Positions 1-10,534 are shown, counted from the stretch's first letter. The stretch: DNA of 64,000 nucleotides from Chitinophagaceae bacterium (GCA_004028795.1 SAIW01000010.1:1-64000), one strand, 5' to 3'. The notes: generated by a model not told the origin, from the sequence alone. Made by a program: numbers and translations.

Positions 1-1
1 A

Positions 2-1906
2 GTGTTGGTTATGGTTGACGGTAAGCCTTCTTATTTAAGTAGTTCGGAATTGGCAAACCTTTTAAGCAATATGAATTCAAATCAAATAAATCAGATTGAA
101 ATTATGACAAACCCTTCAGCTAAATATGATGCTTCCGGTAATGCAGGTGTTATTAATATTAAAACCAAGAAAAACAGTACAAAAGGGTTTAATGGAAGTG
201 TAACATTAAACTATGGACAGGGTGTATTTCCGAAATCAAACAACAGCATTATGCTTAATTATCGTAACACAAATATGAATGCTTTTTTAAACTATGGTTA
301 TACCCTGAATAAAGGATTTATGAATGTGGATGCCAACAGGAAATTTTTAGATTCAACAGGTAAAACATCTTATACATTAGACCAAACAACTCATAATCTT
401 ATGCTGGCACAGAATAATAATTTAAAATTAGGTTTTGATTATTATATTCATTCAAAAACAACTATCGGCTTTGTTGCATCAGGTTTTATCGCACCACAAG
501 ATCAAAATAGTTTTACAACAAGTTATTTAGAAGATGTAAACGGTAATACGACATCAATTGAAAAAACAACACGTACGGTAGATAACCAATGGAAAAACGG
601 AACACTGAACATTAATTTTCATACATCTTTTGACAGCAGTAAAAAAGATTTGACCGGCAATTTTGATTATCTCCATTACGATTTTTCAGGTAATCAAAAT
701 GTAAATGGAAATACTTATAATGCAGGTGGAATATTACAATCAACATCCTATTTGCATAATATACTTCCGCTGAAGATAGATGTATATTCTGCTCGCCTTG
801 ACTATGTACAATCGTTAAAAAACGGTTTGAAAATAGATGCAGGTATAAAGGCGAGTATAGTAAAAACAAGCAACTCTACACAGTATTATACTATAAAAAA
901 TAATGAACAAAAATTATTGGATTCTCTAAGTAATAATTTTAACTATACCGAAAATATTAATGCTGCATATGTGAATCTGAATAAAAAGTTTGGTGATTTT
1001 AATGTGCAGGTAGGGTTAAGAGCAGAGAATACAAATTATAAAGGACTTGAAACTTCAAAGTCTGGTGATTCTTCTTTCAGCCGCAATTACGTAAATTTAT
1101 TTCCAACAGCTTTTATCAGTTATGAGCTTGATGCTAAAAATCAATTTGGTTTATCAATCGGCAGAAGAATTGACCGACCTGAATATCAGCAGTTAAATCC
1201 TTTTATTTCTATTGTTGATAGATATATGCAACTTTCAGGTAATCCATATTTACAGCCGCAGTTCAGCAATAACATTGAGTTGAGCCATACTTATAAAAAT
1301 ATTTTTACTACTACCTTAAATTACAGTGTTATCCATGATATGATAAATGAAACGCTTTTACATAAGGATTCAATAATTATTCGTAGTGTGGGAAATATCG
1401 GTACAAGATATAATTTCGGGATATCGGAAAGTGCAACTATTCCTTTCACAAAATGGTATACAGGAGTTTTCTTTGTTAATCTTTATGAAAATAAATATGA
1501 TGGTGCAATAGCAGGTTATTCGTTAAATGCAAAACAAGTAGCATTGTCTCTTAACATTAATAATCAATTCAGTTTCCAACATGGTTTGTCTGCTGAATTA
1601 TCAGGTACCTATACCACAAAAGACCGTGATGAGGGGCAAGCACTTTCATTACCAATCGGTCAGGTTTCGGCAGGTATCTCAAAAAGTTTGTTGAATAATA
1701 AGGCAAGTTTGAAATTTAATATTCGTGATATCTTTTACACTAATATAATCAGGGAAACACAGAACTTTCAGGATGTTCAGTCAACAATCTCAAGGTCAAG
1801 AGATTCACAGGTTTTTAATATTGCTTTTGTTTGGAGATTTGGTATGCAATCAAAACCAAAAGCTATACAACAAACAGAAGAACAAAATAGAATTAAAGTA
1901 AATTAA
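2..1906 (+). CDS. Outer-membrane beta-barrel protein, TonB-receptor-like, 5' truncated
   Basis: Truncated by the window edge; 634 residues remain. The first ~55 residues look like the end of a TonB plug domain (VDGKPSYLS, then PSAKYDASGNAGVINIKTKK). The rest is alternating beta-strand sequence rich in Y, N and T, with the 'RRIDRPEYQQLNPF ... GNPYLQPQ' signature seen in OMP_b-brl_3 family barrels of Bacteroidota. It should sit in the outer membrane; the ligand cannot be read from the sequence. It ends 6 bp before a histidine kinase gene, so the three genes up to 3645 probably form one transcript. The family assignment is firm, the substrate unknown. Confidence 0.85.
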   Translation: MLVMVDGKPSYLSSSELANLLSNMNSNQINQIEIMTNPSAKYDASGNAGVINIKTKKNSTKGFNGSVTLNYGQGVFPKSNNSIMLNYRNTNMNAFLNYGYTLNKGFMNVDANRKFLDSTGKTSYTLDQTTHNLMLAQNNNLKLGFDYYIHSKTTIGFVASGFIAPQDQNSFTTSYLEDVNGNTTSIEKTTRTVDNQWKNGTLNINFHTSFDSSKKDLTGNFDYLHYDFSGNQNVNGNTYNAGGILQSTSYLHNILPLKIDVYSARLDYVQSLKNGLKIDAGIKASIVKTSNSTQYYTIKNNEQKLLDSLSNNFNYTENINAAYVNLNKKFGDFNVQVGLRAENTNYKGLETSKSGDSSFSRNYVNLFPTAFISYELDAKNQFGLSIGRRIDRPEYQQLNPFISIVDRYMQLSGNPYLQPQFSNNIELSHTYKNIFTTTLNYSVIHDMINETLLHKDSIIIRSVGNIGTRYNFGISESATIPFTKWYTGVFFVNLYENKYDGAIAGYSLNAKQVALSLNINNQFSFQHGLSAELSGTYTTKDRDEGQALSLPIGQVSAGISKSLLNNKASLKFNIRDIFYTNIIRETQNFQDVQSTISRSRDSQVFNIAFVWRFGMQSKPKAIQQTEEQNRIKVN

Positions 1907-1912
1907 TACATA

Positions 1913-2938
1913 ATGCAGCTGAATTTTAAAAATAAATACACAATATTGCTCATGCACATTTTTGCATGGGCAATCATTTTTACACTACCTTATATTTTCA
2001 CTTCAGATTACATTAGAAAAAAGGATGCAGATGAACTGGAATTTCAAAAAATAAACACAATTACTAATTTTTTATGGATGGGTTTATTTTATTTGAATGC
2101 GTTATTATTAATGCGGAATTTATTTTATAAAAGAAAATATTTACTTTATGTGTCAACATTGTTAGTTTCATTTTGTACGATTATGCTTATTCATGGTTTA
2201 TTATTTAAACCATTTGCACCACATCGAAGTTTTAATTTTTTTGTATCATCAACACACAATATCATTCCTTTTTTATTTACTGTACTTATAAGTATGATAT
2301 ATATTATGATTGCAGAAAAAATTAGAACTGATATTTTAACTGCTAATATTCGGCAAGAAAATTTAAAAACAGAACTATCTTTTCTTCGTTCACAAATCAG
2401 TCCACACTTCTTATTTAATGTATTGAATAACATTACAGCATTGGCAAGAATTAAAAGCAATGATTTAGAGCCTACAATAATAAAGCTCTCTTCGATTATG
2501 CAATACATGTTGTATGAAACCGATGAAGAAAAAGTTGTTGTAAAAAGTGAAGCAGAATATTTGAAAGCATATATTGAATTGCAGAAACAGCGTTATGAAA
2601 ATGAACTCAGTTTAGAAGTAATTTTTGATGTAAAAGAAGAATGGCATTCTATAGAACCGATGCTTTTAATACCATTTGTAGAAAATTCGTTTAAGCATGG
2701 CGGTATTTTGCAAAACCCTGATATATATATATACCTTAACGTTACAGATAACAAACTAAATTTTGTTGTGAAGAATAAATTTGAAGAAAAAAAAGTAACA
2801 AAAGATAAAACTTCGGGAATTGGATTACAAAATGTAACCAGGCGATTAGAGCTTTTATATCCCAATAAATATAGTTTGAAGATAGACAGGCAGGATGATT
2901 GGTTTAATGTTAACCTCTCTATAAACTTAAAATCATGA
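1913..2938 (+). CDS. Sensor histidine kinase, LytS/YehU type
   Basis: 341 residues. Four hydrophobic segments lie in the first ~135 residues with no recognisable periplasmic sensor domain. The PF06580-type kinase motif QISPHFLFNVLNN (residues 161-173, phospho-His165) follows, then a GHKL ATPase part with PFVENSFKHG and GIGLQNVTRRL. It overlaps the following LytTR regulator by 4 bp (ATGA), the usual arrangement for a LytS/LytR-like pair. The gene starts 6 bp after the barrel protein gene, so the pair may sense or control that outer-membrane system; this is inference. Confidence 0.9.
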   Translation: MQLNFKNKYTILLMHIFAWAIIFTLPYIFTSDYIRKKDADELEFQKINTITNFLWMGLFYLNALLLMRNLFYKRKYLLYVSTLLVSFCTIMLIHGLLFKPFAPHRSFNFFVSSTHNIIPFLFTVLISMIYIMIAEKIRTDILTANIRQENLKTELSFLRSQISPHFLFNVLNNITALARIKSNDLEPTIIKLSSIMQYMLYETDEEKVVVKSEAEYLKAYIELQKQRYENELSLEVIFDVKEEWHSIEPMLLIPFVENSFKHGGILQNPDIYIYLNVTDNKLNFVVKNKFEEKKVTKDKTSGIGLQNVTRRLELLYPNKYSLKIDRQDDWFNVNLSINLKS

Positions 2939-3645
2939 AGTGTATTGCTATTGATGATGAACCGTTGGCTTTGCAATTACTGCGAGATAACATAAGCAAG
3001 ATTCCTTATCTGGAATTAGTTGCTTCGTGCCGTAATGTGTTTGACGCTATGAAAGCACTTGAAGAATACAAAATTGATCTCATCTTTATTGATATACAAA
3101 TGCCCGGTTTAACAGGATTAGAATTTATAAAAAGTCTTGAGAACAAACCATTGGTGATTCTGATAACAGCTTATAAACAATATGCTTTAGAAAGCTATGA
3201 TTTAGCAGTAGTAGATTATTTAGTAAAACCTGTTGCTTTAGACCGCTTTATTAAAGCATGCAACAGGGCAAAAGAACAATATGAATTAAAAGCAGACAAA
3301 CATAATAATGTGGTAGTGTCTTCTCTTGATTATTTTTTTCTTAATGCCGATTACAGCCATGTTAAAATAATGTTTGACGATATTACATGGATGGAAGGCT
3401 TACGTGACTATGTAAAAATCCATCTTAAAAGTTCTAACAAACCACTACTCTTCCGTACAAGTTTAAAAGCAATTGAACCGGAACTTCCACCGTTAAAATT
3501 TATTCGCATACATAAATCATACATCGTTGCAATTGCAAGTATCACTTCAATAAGAAAAGCAAGTGTATTTATAAAAGATATGGAGTTGCCGATAGGAGAA
3601 ACTTATCGTGAAATTGTTGAGAAGATTATAAGAAAAGAGTTATAA
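2935..3645 (+). CDS. LytTR-family response regulator
   Basis: 236 residues. The N-terminal receiver domain has the acidic pair IDDE (residues 6-9), phospho-acceptor Asp53 in FIDIQMPG and the conserved Lys in YLVKPV near residue 104. The C-terminal half (about 125-236) is a LytTR DNA-binding domain with the 'FIRIHKSYIVAIASI' stretch typical of the family. It is translationally coupled to the upstream kinase gene by a 4-bp overlap. Target promoters are not visible. Confidence 0.92.
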   Translation: MKCIAIDDEPLALQLLRDNISKIPYLELVASCRNVFDAMKALEEYKIDLIFIDIQMPGLTGLEFIKSLENKPLVILITAYKQYALESYDLAVVDYLVKPVALDRFIKACNRAKEQYELKADKHNNVVVSSLDYFFLNADYSHVKIMFDDITWMEGLRDYVKIHLKSSNKPLLFRTSLKAIEPELPPLKFIRIHKSYIVAIASITSIRKASVFIKDMELPIGETYREIVEKIIRKEL

Positions 3646-3728
3646 TTTTTAAAAGTTGATTCTAATTGGTTTGATAGTATTCAAATTAGACTCCCGTCAG
3701 CTTGGCCAATAGTATTTTTAACAATAAC

Positions 3729-3787
3729 CTGTCTGAAAAAGTTGGTTTTAATCAACCTATTTCAGAACGAGACAGTTTTAGTTTTGA
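3729..3787 (+). repeat. Interrupted inverted repeat in the LytTR-ABC gap
   Basis: CTGTCTGAAA on the left pairs with TTTCAG and AGACAG on the right. A near-palindromic core, GTTGGTTTTAATCAAC, lies in the middle. It is not followed by a U-run, so it is not a terminator by itself; the true terminator lies just downstream. It could be a structured RNA 3' end or a regulator binding site. Confidence 0.3.
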
Positions 3788-3804
3788 AATCCTAAAGCGG
3801 TTAC

Positions 3805-3838
3805 AAAAAAGCCCTGCAATTGCAGGGCTTTTTTTATT
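3805..3838 (+). terminator. Rho-independent terminator after the LytTR operon
   Basis: Hairpin AAGCCCTGCAA/TTGCAGGGCTT, flanked by A-run and T-run, so it can work in both directions. It separates the two-component operon from the ABC exporter gene. Confidence 0.85.
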
Positions 3839-3925
3839 TTCATTTAATAACTAAAAGCAGCCTTTACTAATCATCCTTCGTATTCACTTATATTGATACT
3901 TCAAAAAAGCAATATTAATATAAGC

Positions 3926-5713
3926 ATGAAAAGAAAAGAAATTAACGTTAAACATTTTTCAAAAGATTTAAAAAGGGCTACTGTATTGGTTATTAAAGCA
4001 AGCCCTGCCACTGCCTTATATACAATTATTATAATAGTTCTACAATCTGCTTTACCTGTTTTAAGCTTGTATTTTACCAAGCAATTAATTGAGTTAATTA
4101 CACAGCAGGCTCATGGTAGTTTTACTAAAATATTCCCCATTGTTATAGGTTTTAGTATTGTACAACTAATATCTGCTTTAATAGGACAATGGAGTACTTA
4201 TATTGGTACTATTCAGCAACAAAGAATAACAGATTATTTATCACGTATTGTATTAACCAAAGCCATTTCGGTAGGTTATGAATATTATGAAAACCCCAAA
4301 TATTACGATACTCTTCATTTAGCACAACAACAATCTGTGTTCAGAGTAACACAACTGTTAAGCAACATCAACAGCGTTGTTATTAATGTTTTGTCTTTAG
4401 TTTTTTTAGGAAGTTTATTTATAACATTACAATGGTTTTATGCAGTGCTTTGTATTGCACTTTCTATACCAATGGCCATTATAAAATGGTACTACAGTTT
4501 TAAAATGTTTCAATTAGAAAAAGAATTAGTACCTGTTGAAAGAGAAGCCAATTATCTGCATCAAATATTAACATGGGTTACTCATGCAAAAGAGGTTAGA
4601 GTATTTGGTTACGGTTCTTCTTTTATAAAAAAATTTAAAGCCATTAAATGGGATGTTTTTAAAAAGAGAAGAAAATTAAATGCCAGGCAAAACCTGTTTA
4701 GTTTATTATCAGAATTGTTTGAAATAATTGTAATTGCTTTTGTGTTCATCATGTTAGCTAAAGGTGCATGGGAAAAAACTATTTCAGTCGGCGTTTTTGT
4801 TATTTATCTGCAAGGCTTTCAAAGATTACAAGGTGCAGCAAAAGGCTTATTGCAATCAATTGTTCAGTTGCTTCAGCAAAGACTTTTTTTGAGAGATTTA
4901 TTTGGCTTCTTAGATATTCAATCATATCATTCTGATTTAAAAAATACTAACTTCCCAACATTACAAAAAGGTTTATCCATTCAAAATGTTTCATTTACTT
5001 ATCCTGGAACAGAAACACAAATATTGAAAAACGTTTCTATGCAATGTAAGCCGGGAAGCATTATGGCAATTGTGGGAGAAAACGGTTCAGGTAAATCAAC
5101 CTTAGTAAAATTATTAGCAAGATTATATCACAATCAGCAAGGCAGTATTTTAATTGAAGATGAAAACATTAATGATATAGACAATAACAGCTTTCGACTT
5201 AATACTGTTTTCCTTTTTCAGGATTTTGAAAAATATTTCTTCACCATTAAAGAAAACATTGCATTGGGAATGGAAGATGCAGCTATTGATAATTATAAAA
5301 TTAAACAGGCTGCGATATTATCAGGGGCAGATGCTTATATCCAGAAATTTACTGATGGTTATGAAACCCGCTTGGGCCGTACATTTAGAGATAGCGAACA
5401 ACTTAGCGGAGGGCAATGGCAGAAATTAGGTTTAGCAAGAGCTTTTTATAAAGATGCTCAGATAATTGTATTGGATGAACCATCCAGCTCTATTGACCCT
5501 TTAGCTGAGCATGAATTATTTGAACATTTAAAAGAGTTAGCCAAAACCAAAATTATTATTCTTATTTCTCATAAACTATACAACATAAGAATTGCAGATT
5601 ATATCTATGTGATGAAGGATGGTACCATTGCTGAAGAAGGCAGTTTTACTGAATTGGTTAATAAGAACGGTTTATTTAACAGTATGTACCAAAAACAAAA
5701 GCTGGACGATTAA
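3926..5713 (+). CDS. ABC exporter, fused permease and ATPase
   Basis: 595 residues from the ATG at 3926 (MKRKEIN); the frame extends upstream to a TTG at 3893, which I do not prefer. Residues ~1-320 form a six-helix type I exporter membrane domain. The nucleotide-binding domain has Walker A GENGSGKST (~383), signature LSGGQ (~493), Walker B and D-loop LDEPSSSID (~516) and a switch His in LISHKL. It has no N-terminal peptidase domain, so it is a half-transporter likely to homodimerise in the inner membrane and export a lipid, peptide or drug. It stands alone between two terminator-like hairpins. Confidence 0.88.
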   Translation: MKRKEINVKHFSKDLKRATVLVIKASPATALYTIIIIVLQSALPVLSLYFTKQLIELITQQAHGSFTKIFPIVIGFSIVQLISALIGQWSTYIGTIQQQRITDYLSRIVLTKAISVGYEYYENPKYYDTLHLAQQQSVFRVTQLLSNINSVVINVLSLVFLGSLFITLQWFYAVLCIALSIPMAIIKWYYSFKMFQLEKELVPVEREANYLHQILTWVTHAKEVRVFGYGSSFIKKFKAIKWDVFKKRRKLNARQNLFSLLSELFEIIVIAFVFIMLAKGAWEKTISVGVFVIYLQGFQRLQGAAKGLLQSIVQLLQQRLFLRDLFGFLDIQSYHSDLKNTNFPTLQKGLSIQNVSFTYPGTETQILKNVSMQCKPGSIMAIVGENGSGKSTLVKLLARLYHNQQGSILIEDENINDIDNNSFRLNTVFLFQDFEKYFFTIKENIALGMEDAAIDNYKIKQAAILSGADAYIQKFTDGYETRLGRTFRDSEQLSGGQWQKLGLARAFYKDAQIIVLDEPSSSIDPLAEHELFEHLKELAKTKIIILISHKLYNIRIADYIYVMKDGTIAEEGSFTELVNKNGLFNSMYQKQKLDD

Positions 5714-5722
5714 ATCCAGCTT
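5699..5722 (+). terminator. Hairpin over the ABC exporter stop codon
   Basis: AGCTGGA and TCCAGCT pair around the TAA stop, between convergent genes. The downstream tract is only AT-rich, not a T-run, so terminator function is uncertain. Confidence 0.35.
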
Positions 5723-5747
5723 CAGTATAAATAAGTCTATTATTAAT

Positions 5748-7532
5748 TCAATCCAATTTCAGCACCGCTAAGAAAGCTTCCTGCGGTACTTCCACACTTC
5801 CAATCTGTCTCATACGTTTTTTACCTTCTTTCTGTTTCTCCAATAGTTTTCTTTTACGGCTTATATCACCACCATAACATTTAGCAGTAACATCTTTACG
5901 CATAGCACTGATATTTTCACGTGCTATCACCTTCGCTCCTATGGCTGCCTGTATGGCAATCTGGAATTGCTGACGGGTTAATAATTCTTTCAACTTCTCA
6001 CATAACTTTCTTCCGAAATCCTGTGCACGGCTGCGGTGTATTAAACTCCCCAAAGCATCTACTTTATCACCGTTTAATAAAATATCCATTCTTACAATAT
6101 CTGCTTCTCTGTAACCGATAGGTGAGTAATCAAATGAAGCATAACCACGTGTCTGGCTTTTCAGTTTATCATAAAAATCAAATACGATTTCAGTTAATGG
6201 CATTTCAAAAATTAATTCAACACGCGTTGGCGTAATGTATGATTGATTAATCAATATGCCACGTTTACCCAAACACAAAGTCATTATATTACCAATATAA
6301 TCGCTTTGCGTTATTATTTGTGCTTTAATAAATGGCTCTTCTATCCTATCTACTTTAGTGGCATCAGGCATATCGGCGGGATTGTTTACCAATATTTTTT
6401 CGCCTCTCGTAGAATAAGCATAAAAACTTACGTTGGGAACTGTTGTAATAACAGTTTGATTGAATTCACGCTCCAAACGTTCCTGAATAATTTCCATGTG
6501 CAGCAATCCTAAAAAGCCGCACCGGAAACCAAAGCCTAATGCCTGGCTTGTTTCCAATTCAAATGTTAGTGATGCATCATTCAATTGTAATTTTTCCATA
6601 CAATCTCTCAACTCTTCAAAAGCATCTGTTTCTACCGGAAATATGCCTGCAAATACCATTGGCTTTACTTCCTCAAAACCTTTAATGGCTTCTGCATTGC
6701 TGCCTGAAACTGTTATCGTATCGCCCACTTTAATTTCCTTGGCATTTTTAATGCCGGTAATTACATAACCTACATCACCAGCTTTTACTTCGTTCTTGGG
6801 CGTCATTGTTAATTTTAATACACCCACTTCCTGAGCTTCATATTCAGCACCCGTAGCTATAAATTTAATTCTATCCCCCTTTTTAATAACGCCGTTTAAT
6901 ATTCTGTAATAAACTATAATTCCTCTAAAGCTGTTAAACACACTATCAAATACCAATGCCTGTAAAGGCTCGTCCACATTGCCTTTGGGGGCAGGAATGC
7001 GTTCACAAATGGCTTGTAAAATTTCTTCAATACCAATACCGCTTTTACCGCTTGCCAATAAAATTTCTTCGGGCTTGCAGCCGATTAAATCAACAATCTG
7101 GTCTGTTACTTCAGGTATCATGGCTCCATCCATATCAATCTTGTTGATAACAGGGATTATTTCCAGATTATTATCTATAGCCAGATATAAATTGCTGATG
7201 GTTTGTGCCTGAATACCCTGGCTGGCATCAACCAATAACAATGCTCCTTCGCAGGCAGCCAATGCACGGCTTACTTCGTAACTGAAATCTACGTGACCGG
7301 GAGTATCAATTAAATTCAATATATATTGTTCGCCATTATAAGCATAGTTTATCTGAATAGCATGGCTTTTAATAGTAATACCTTTTTCACGTTCCAGATC
7401 CATATCATCCAATACCTGAGCCTGCATATCGCGTTCACTGATAGTTTTGGTATGTTCCAATAATCTGTCTGCCAACGTACTTTTTCCGTGGTCAATGTGG
7501 GCAATAATGCAAAAATTCCTGATGTTCTTCAT
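5748..7532 (-). CDS. lepA: Elongation factor 4 (LepA) translational GTPase
   Basis: 594 residues, normal length for LepA. G1 motif AHIDHGKST lies at residues 11-19, with DTPGHVDFS (G3) and NKIDMDGA (G4). The C-terminal LepA-specific domain ends with '[24 protein letters not shown]', split here only for illustration of its basic, lysine-rich character. It acts on stalled or mistranslocated ribosomes. It is convergent with the ABC exporter gene. The start ATG at 7532 gives the canonical [12 protein letters not shown] beginning. Confidence 0.97.
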   Translation of the reverse strand: MKNIRNFCIIAHIDHGKSTLADRLLEHTKTISERDMQAQVLDDMDLEREKGITIKSHAIQINYAYNGEQYILNLIDTPGHVDFSYEVSRALAACEGALLLVDASQGIQAQTISNLYLAIDNNLEIIPVINKIDMDGAMIPEVTDQIVDLIGCKPEEILLASGKSGIGIEEILQAICERIPAPKGNVDEPLQALVFDSVFNSFRGIIVYYRILNGVIKKGDRIKFIATGAEYEAQEVGVLKLTMTPKNEVKAGDVGYVITGIKNAKEIKVGDTITVSGSNAEAIKGFEEVKPMVFAGIFPVETDAFEELRDCMEKLQLNDASLTFELETSQALGFGFRCGFLGLLHMEIIQERLEREFNQTVITTVPNVSFYAYSTRGEKILVNNPADMPDATKVDRIEEPFIKAQIITQSDYIGNIMTLCLGKRGILINQSYITPTRVELIFEMPLTEIVFDFYDKLKSQTRGYASFDYSPIGYREADIVRMDILLNGDKVDALGSLIHRSRAQDFGRKLCEKLKELLTRQQFQIAIQAAIGAKVIARENISAMRKDVTAKCYGGDISRKRKLLEKQKEGKKRMRQIGSVEVPQEAFLAVLKLD

Positions 7533-7582
7533 TTACTTATTTTTTTTTCCCTGCTTTTGTACTGCTATTAAACTATTGTTGT

Positions 7583-7626
7583 CCAAAGAACTCCCTTTGG
7601 AGCGTCGCATCCCGAAACATCGGGAT
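7583..7626. repeat. Two adjacent small palindromes
   Basis: CCAAAG/CTTTGG (7583-7600) is followed by ATCCCGAAACATCGGGAT (7609-7626). A second TCCCGA-4-TCGGGA palindrome occurs at 63321-63336, so this is a dispersed repeat type rather than a gene-specific site. Confidence 0.5.
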
Positions 7627-7760
7627 AGTTCAAATCTTTATTCAGCAATACTTTCTTAAAGTGTGCAAAGATAAAGGCAGGATGCCTCTCTTTTTTTATC
7701 TTTACAATAATCTTTCAACACAATAAAATCCTTACAAAAACCTATGAAAACTCAAGCAGC

Positions 7761-8057
7761 ATGGATATTGCAATTGCATTTTTACAAAATCATCTCACTG
7801 TTTTTTATATCATCGGTATAATGCTGCTGTGTTTAAAAATAATTGTAGTAATAGGTTATAAAGGATTCAATTTTACGCAAATCGTTTTTAGTTTTATCAA
7901 CTTCTACAATGAAGACAGAATTGAAACAGAAAGAAGGATGAGTAAGTCCAGAGCTTTTTTTATGAGCTGTAATAATTTTCTAAACCTGTTGTTTTATATC
8001 TGGGCTTTTGTAATAATTATCTACTTTGTAGTTACCAGCAACCTTAATCAATTTTAA
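7761..8057 (+). CDS. Small membrane protein of unknown function
   Basis: 98 residues with two predicted transmembrane helices (about 13-34 and 72-92) joined by a charged loop, YNEDRIETERRMSKSRAF. The stop is directly adjacent to the stop of the convergent glycosyltransferase gene. I do not recognise a family. The compact fit between genes and the two clean helices support it being real. Confidence 0.55.
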   Translation: MDIAIAFLQNHLTVFYIIGIMLLCLKIIVVIGYKGFNFTQIVFSFINFYNEDRIETERRMSKSRAFFMSCNNFLNLLFYIWAFVIIIYFVVTSNLNQF

Positions 8058-9236
8058 CTAATTTATTACCTCTTTATACAATTCAACAATTTGTTTATAC
8101 AATTCAACAATCTGCTGAGCAATAGTTTCTTTATTGTATAAAGCAATAGCTGCTTTAGCAATAGCTGCTCTGTTATAATCAGCATAATGATTCATTAAAG
8201 AAAGCATTGCAATTGTTAAAGCTTGTGTATTTTCAATATCAACCAATAAACCATTGGTTTCATTAATGGCTTCAGCAATACCGCCGGCATTACTTGTCAC
8301 GACAGGTAAACCGCAACACAAAGCTTCTTCTATAACACATGGAAAATTTTCGTGCCTGCTGAATAATACAAAAGCATTAGCCTGCTGCATTTGCTCTGCT
8401 ACTTCTTTATAGTCAACTTCACCAATAAAAATAATTTTATCTGCAAGACCAGCTTCAACAACTTTTTGCTTTTGCTCTTCTTTGCATGGGCCAACCATTA
8501 TTAATTCCCAATCCGTATGTTGTTTATTCAATTCAGTAAAAGCATTGATAATTCCATAAATATTCTTCTGATAATTGTGCATAGAAGAAACATGAATCCA
8601 TCGGAAAATTTTATTATTAACAGGCTTGTAATTAAACAATGTAATATCAACTGTATTTCTGATTGTTTGATAATTTTTTATGGGGAACAATTGCTTTAAT
8701 ACACTTCCAACAGCATTTGATACAGAAACTACTGTTGATGCATCTTTCATAACTTTAAAAACATTTCTTTTATAAAAGTTACTTCTATTAAAAAAGCTGT
8801 CGTGAGAGTTTTTTGTATAATGTGAAGCGTGTTCTGTAACTAAGTATTTTATTCCCCATAAATCTGCAAAGTATAATGCATGTAATCCAGCTTTAACAGG
8901 AATATGAACATGAATTAACTGAGGCCTACCGAATTCAGCAGCATAACTATTAATAAGGTTGCGAATGAAAATATGGTACTTAATGTTATAGCGGATTTTA
9001 TCTATCAAATCAATACCCCATTTTTTAAACGGAAAGCTTTGAATAATTTCTCTTAAGTTACCTTCTCTTTCATGTATAGCACCGGCTTTCGTATGAAGCT
9101 CAATGCCTGCCTGTACTACATGAATAACATCAACTAAAACAATTTTCGAAACTGCTTCTGCCTGCCGCTTAATAAAATCTCCGTTAGTAGGTTCGTACGG
9201 ATTAGGATACCAGCTTGTAAGCCACAATACCTGCAT
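8058..9236 (-). CDS. Glycosyltransferase family 4
   Basis: 392 residues with a GT-B fold pattern: N-terminal 'LWLTSWYPNPYEPTNGDF' typical of GT4 enzymes, and a C-terminal donor-binding region with the E-x7-E motif (ENFPCVIEE) followed by ALCCGLPVVTSNAGGI. It probably transfers a sugar to a surface polysaccharide or lipid-linked oligosaccharide. It overlaps the start of the downstream-coordinate flippase by one base, so the two are cotranscribed. The C-terminus carries a duplicated QIVELYK heptapeptide. Confidence 0.9.
   Translation of the reverse strand: MQVLWLTSWYPNPYEPTNGDFIKRQAEAVSKIVLVDVIHVVQAGIELHTKAGAIHEREGNLREIIQSFPFKKWGIDLIDKIRYNIKYHIFIRNLINSYAAEFGRPQLIHVHIPVKAGLHALYFADLWGIKYLVTEHASHYTKNSHDSFFNRSNFYKRNVFKVMKDASTVVSVSNAVGSVLKQLFPIKNYQTIRNTVDITLFNYKPVNNKIFRWIHVSSMHNYQKNIYGIINAFTELNKQHTDWELIMVGPCKEEQKQKVVEAGLADKIIFIGEVDYKEVAEQMQQANAFVLFSRHENFPCVIEEALCCGLPVVTSNAGGIAEAINETNGLLVDIENTQALTIAMLSLMNHYADYNRAAIAKAAIALYNKETIAQQIVELYKQIVELYKEVIN
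8073..8114 (-). repeat. 21-bp tandem duplication in the glycosyltransferase C-terminus
   Basis: Two copies of a 21-bp unit differ at one base and encode QIVELYK twice. The duplication is in frame, adding one amphipathic turn set at the tail. Confidence 0.8.
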
Positions 9237-10534
9237 TAACTTTTATTTGTAATAAAGTTGATAATAAATTGCCAATCGGCCTTGCTAAATATCATTAACT
9301 TTTTAAAAACAATTTTATGTTGTTTGGAAAAAATGCTGAAAGCGTAAATAAAACATACACAATAACTTACAGAACTTATTAATGCAGCCACATAAATAGT
9401 GTAATAGTGCCATGCCAGTGAACTTAAAATGATAACTGCTGCTAAGCCTGCAAAAGCACCTTTTACATTAACCGCCACTTTATTAATACCTGCAAAATAG
9501 GCTGATAGTAAACATAGTATTGAAAGAGCAATTACCCCGGGCATTAGCAACAACATTAAAACACTTACTTTATTAAAGCTACCACCTAATAAATGCGTAA
9601 ATAATAAGTTACCTGCAACAACAAGCAGAACAGAAATAAGCACATAAATAAGTATAAAAACTCTCGCAAAACGCATAATTACATTTCGTATTTCTGTTTC
9701 ATTAATTCCCTCAGCAGTTCTTGGAAAAACAGCGGTAGCAAGCATTTGCGGAATAAGCCACAATAACTGTGCAAACCTTGAAGCTTGCATATAATTACCT
9801 GCATCTGCTGCTGAACATTTGTTTATTATTAGCCAATAATCAACTCTGTACACTAAAAAGAAAACAATATTAGCAACCAATGCTTTTGTTGCATAATGTA
9901 ACAACATTGTATTTTCTTTTGAAGATGGTAATTGCGGTTGCCAATATTGTTTTTTGGTTAATATAAATACCAGAAAAACAATAATACCCTGAATTAAAAA
10001 CAAATAAAAATACCGGCTCAGTAATATGTCAGTATCGGTAACAAAGTAAACTGACAATGATATAATAACTGCCAACAATAAATTAAGAATAGCAGTAATA
10101 ATATTAGGTGTTTTAAAATCACCCGTTGCGTAAAATAATCCGCTGTAGAAATTAATAAACAGGGTGCCTGCGGTAAAAATTACAGCCCACAAAACAATAA
10201 TATCCCTTTGAAACAGTTTTATGGGTTCAACAAAATGAAAGTATATAAAAGCAACTGCTCCTGTTAATAAACTGATACATATTATCCAAACAAGCCCGAA
10301 CCAAATCATTTTTGCAGTAGCAATTGTTTTGTTTGAAGTGTAATAAATAAATGCATTTTCCAAACTCATACCACCAATCAATACCAATAAAGAAAAAAGA
10401 TTACTCAGATAAAATATGGTTGAACTTTCAGAGGCACCTAAAGCTCTGGCTATTGCTATATTTAAACATAACAATGAAAAATAATATATACTACGCCAGA
10501 GTAGGCTCTGCTTGAGAGTGTGCTGGAGATACAT
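9236..10534 (-). CDS. Polysaccharide flippase-like membrane protein (MOP superfamily)
   Basis: 432 residues from ATG 10534 (MYLQHTLKQSLLWRS); the frame is also open from a GTG at 10558. About 12-14 hydrophobic helices run over the whole length, with the N-terminal 'SLLWRSIYYFSLLCLNIAIARALG' pattern of Wzx/RfbX-like flippases. It should move a lipid-linked saccharide across the inner membrane. The adjoining GT4 gene supports a role in surface glycan assembly. Confidence 0.83.
   Translation of the reverse strand: MYLQHTLKQSLLWRSIYYFSLLCLNIAIARALGASESSTIFYLSNLFSLLVLIGGMSLENAFIYYTSNKTIATAKMIWFGLVWIICISLLTGAVAFIYFHFVEPIKLFQRDIIVLWAVIFTAGTLFINFYSGLFYATGDFKTPNIITAILNLLLAVIISLSVYFVTDTDILLSRYFYLFLIQGIIVFLVFILTKKQYWQPQLPSSKENTMLLHYATKALVANIVFFLVYRVDYWLIINKCSAADAGNYMQASRFAQLLWLIPQMLATAVFPRTAEGINETEIRNVIMRFARVFILIYVLISVLLVVAGNLLFTHLLGGSFNKVSVLMLLLMPGVIALSILCLLSAYFAGINKVAVNVKGAFAGLAAVIILSSLAWHYYTIYVAALISSVSYCVCFIYAFSIFSKQHKIVFKKLMIFSKADWQFIINFITNKS

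Noticed and set aside
2593-2976. Long frame antisense to the histidine kinase gene
   Set aside because: Composition and position are those of a shadow of the real coding strand; no recognisable domain.
8517-8699. 60-codon + frame inside the glycosyltransferase gene
   Set aside because: Antisense shadow of a well-supported gene.
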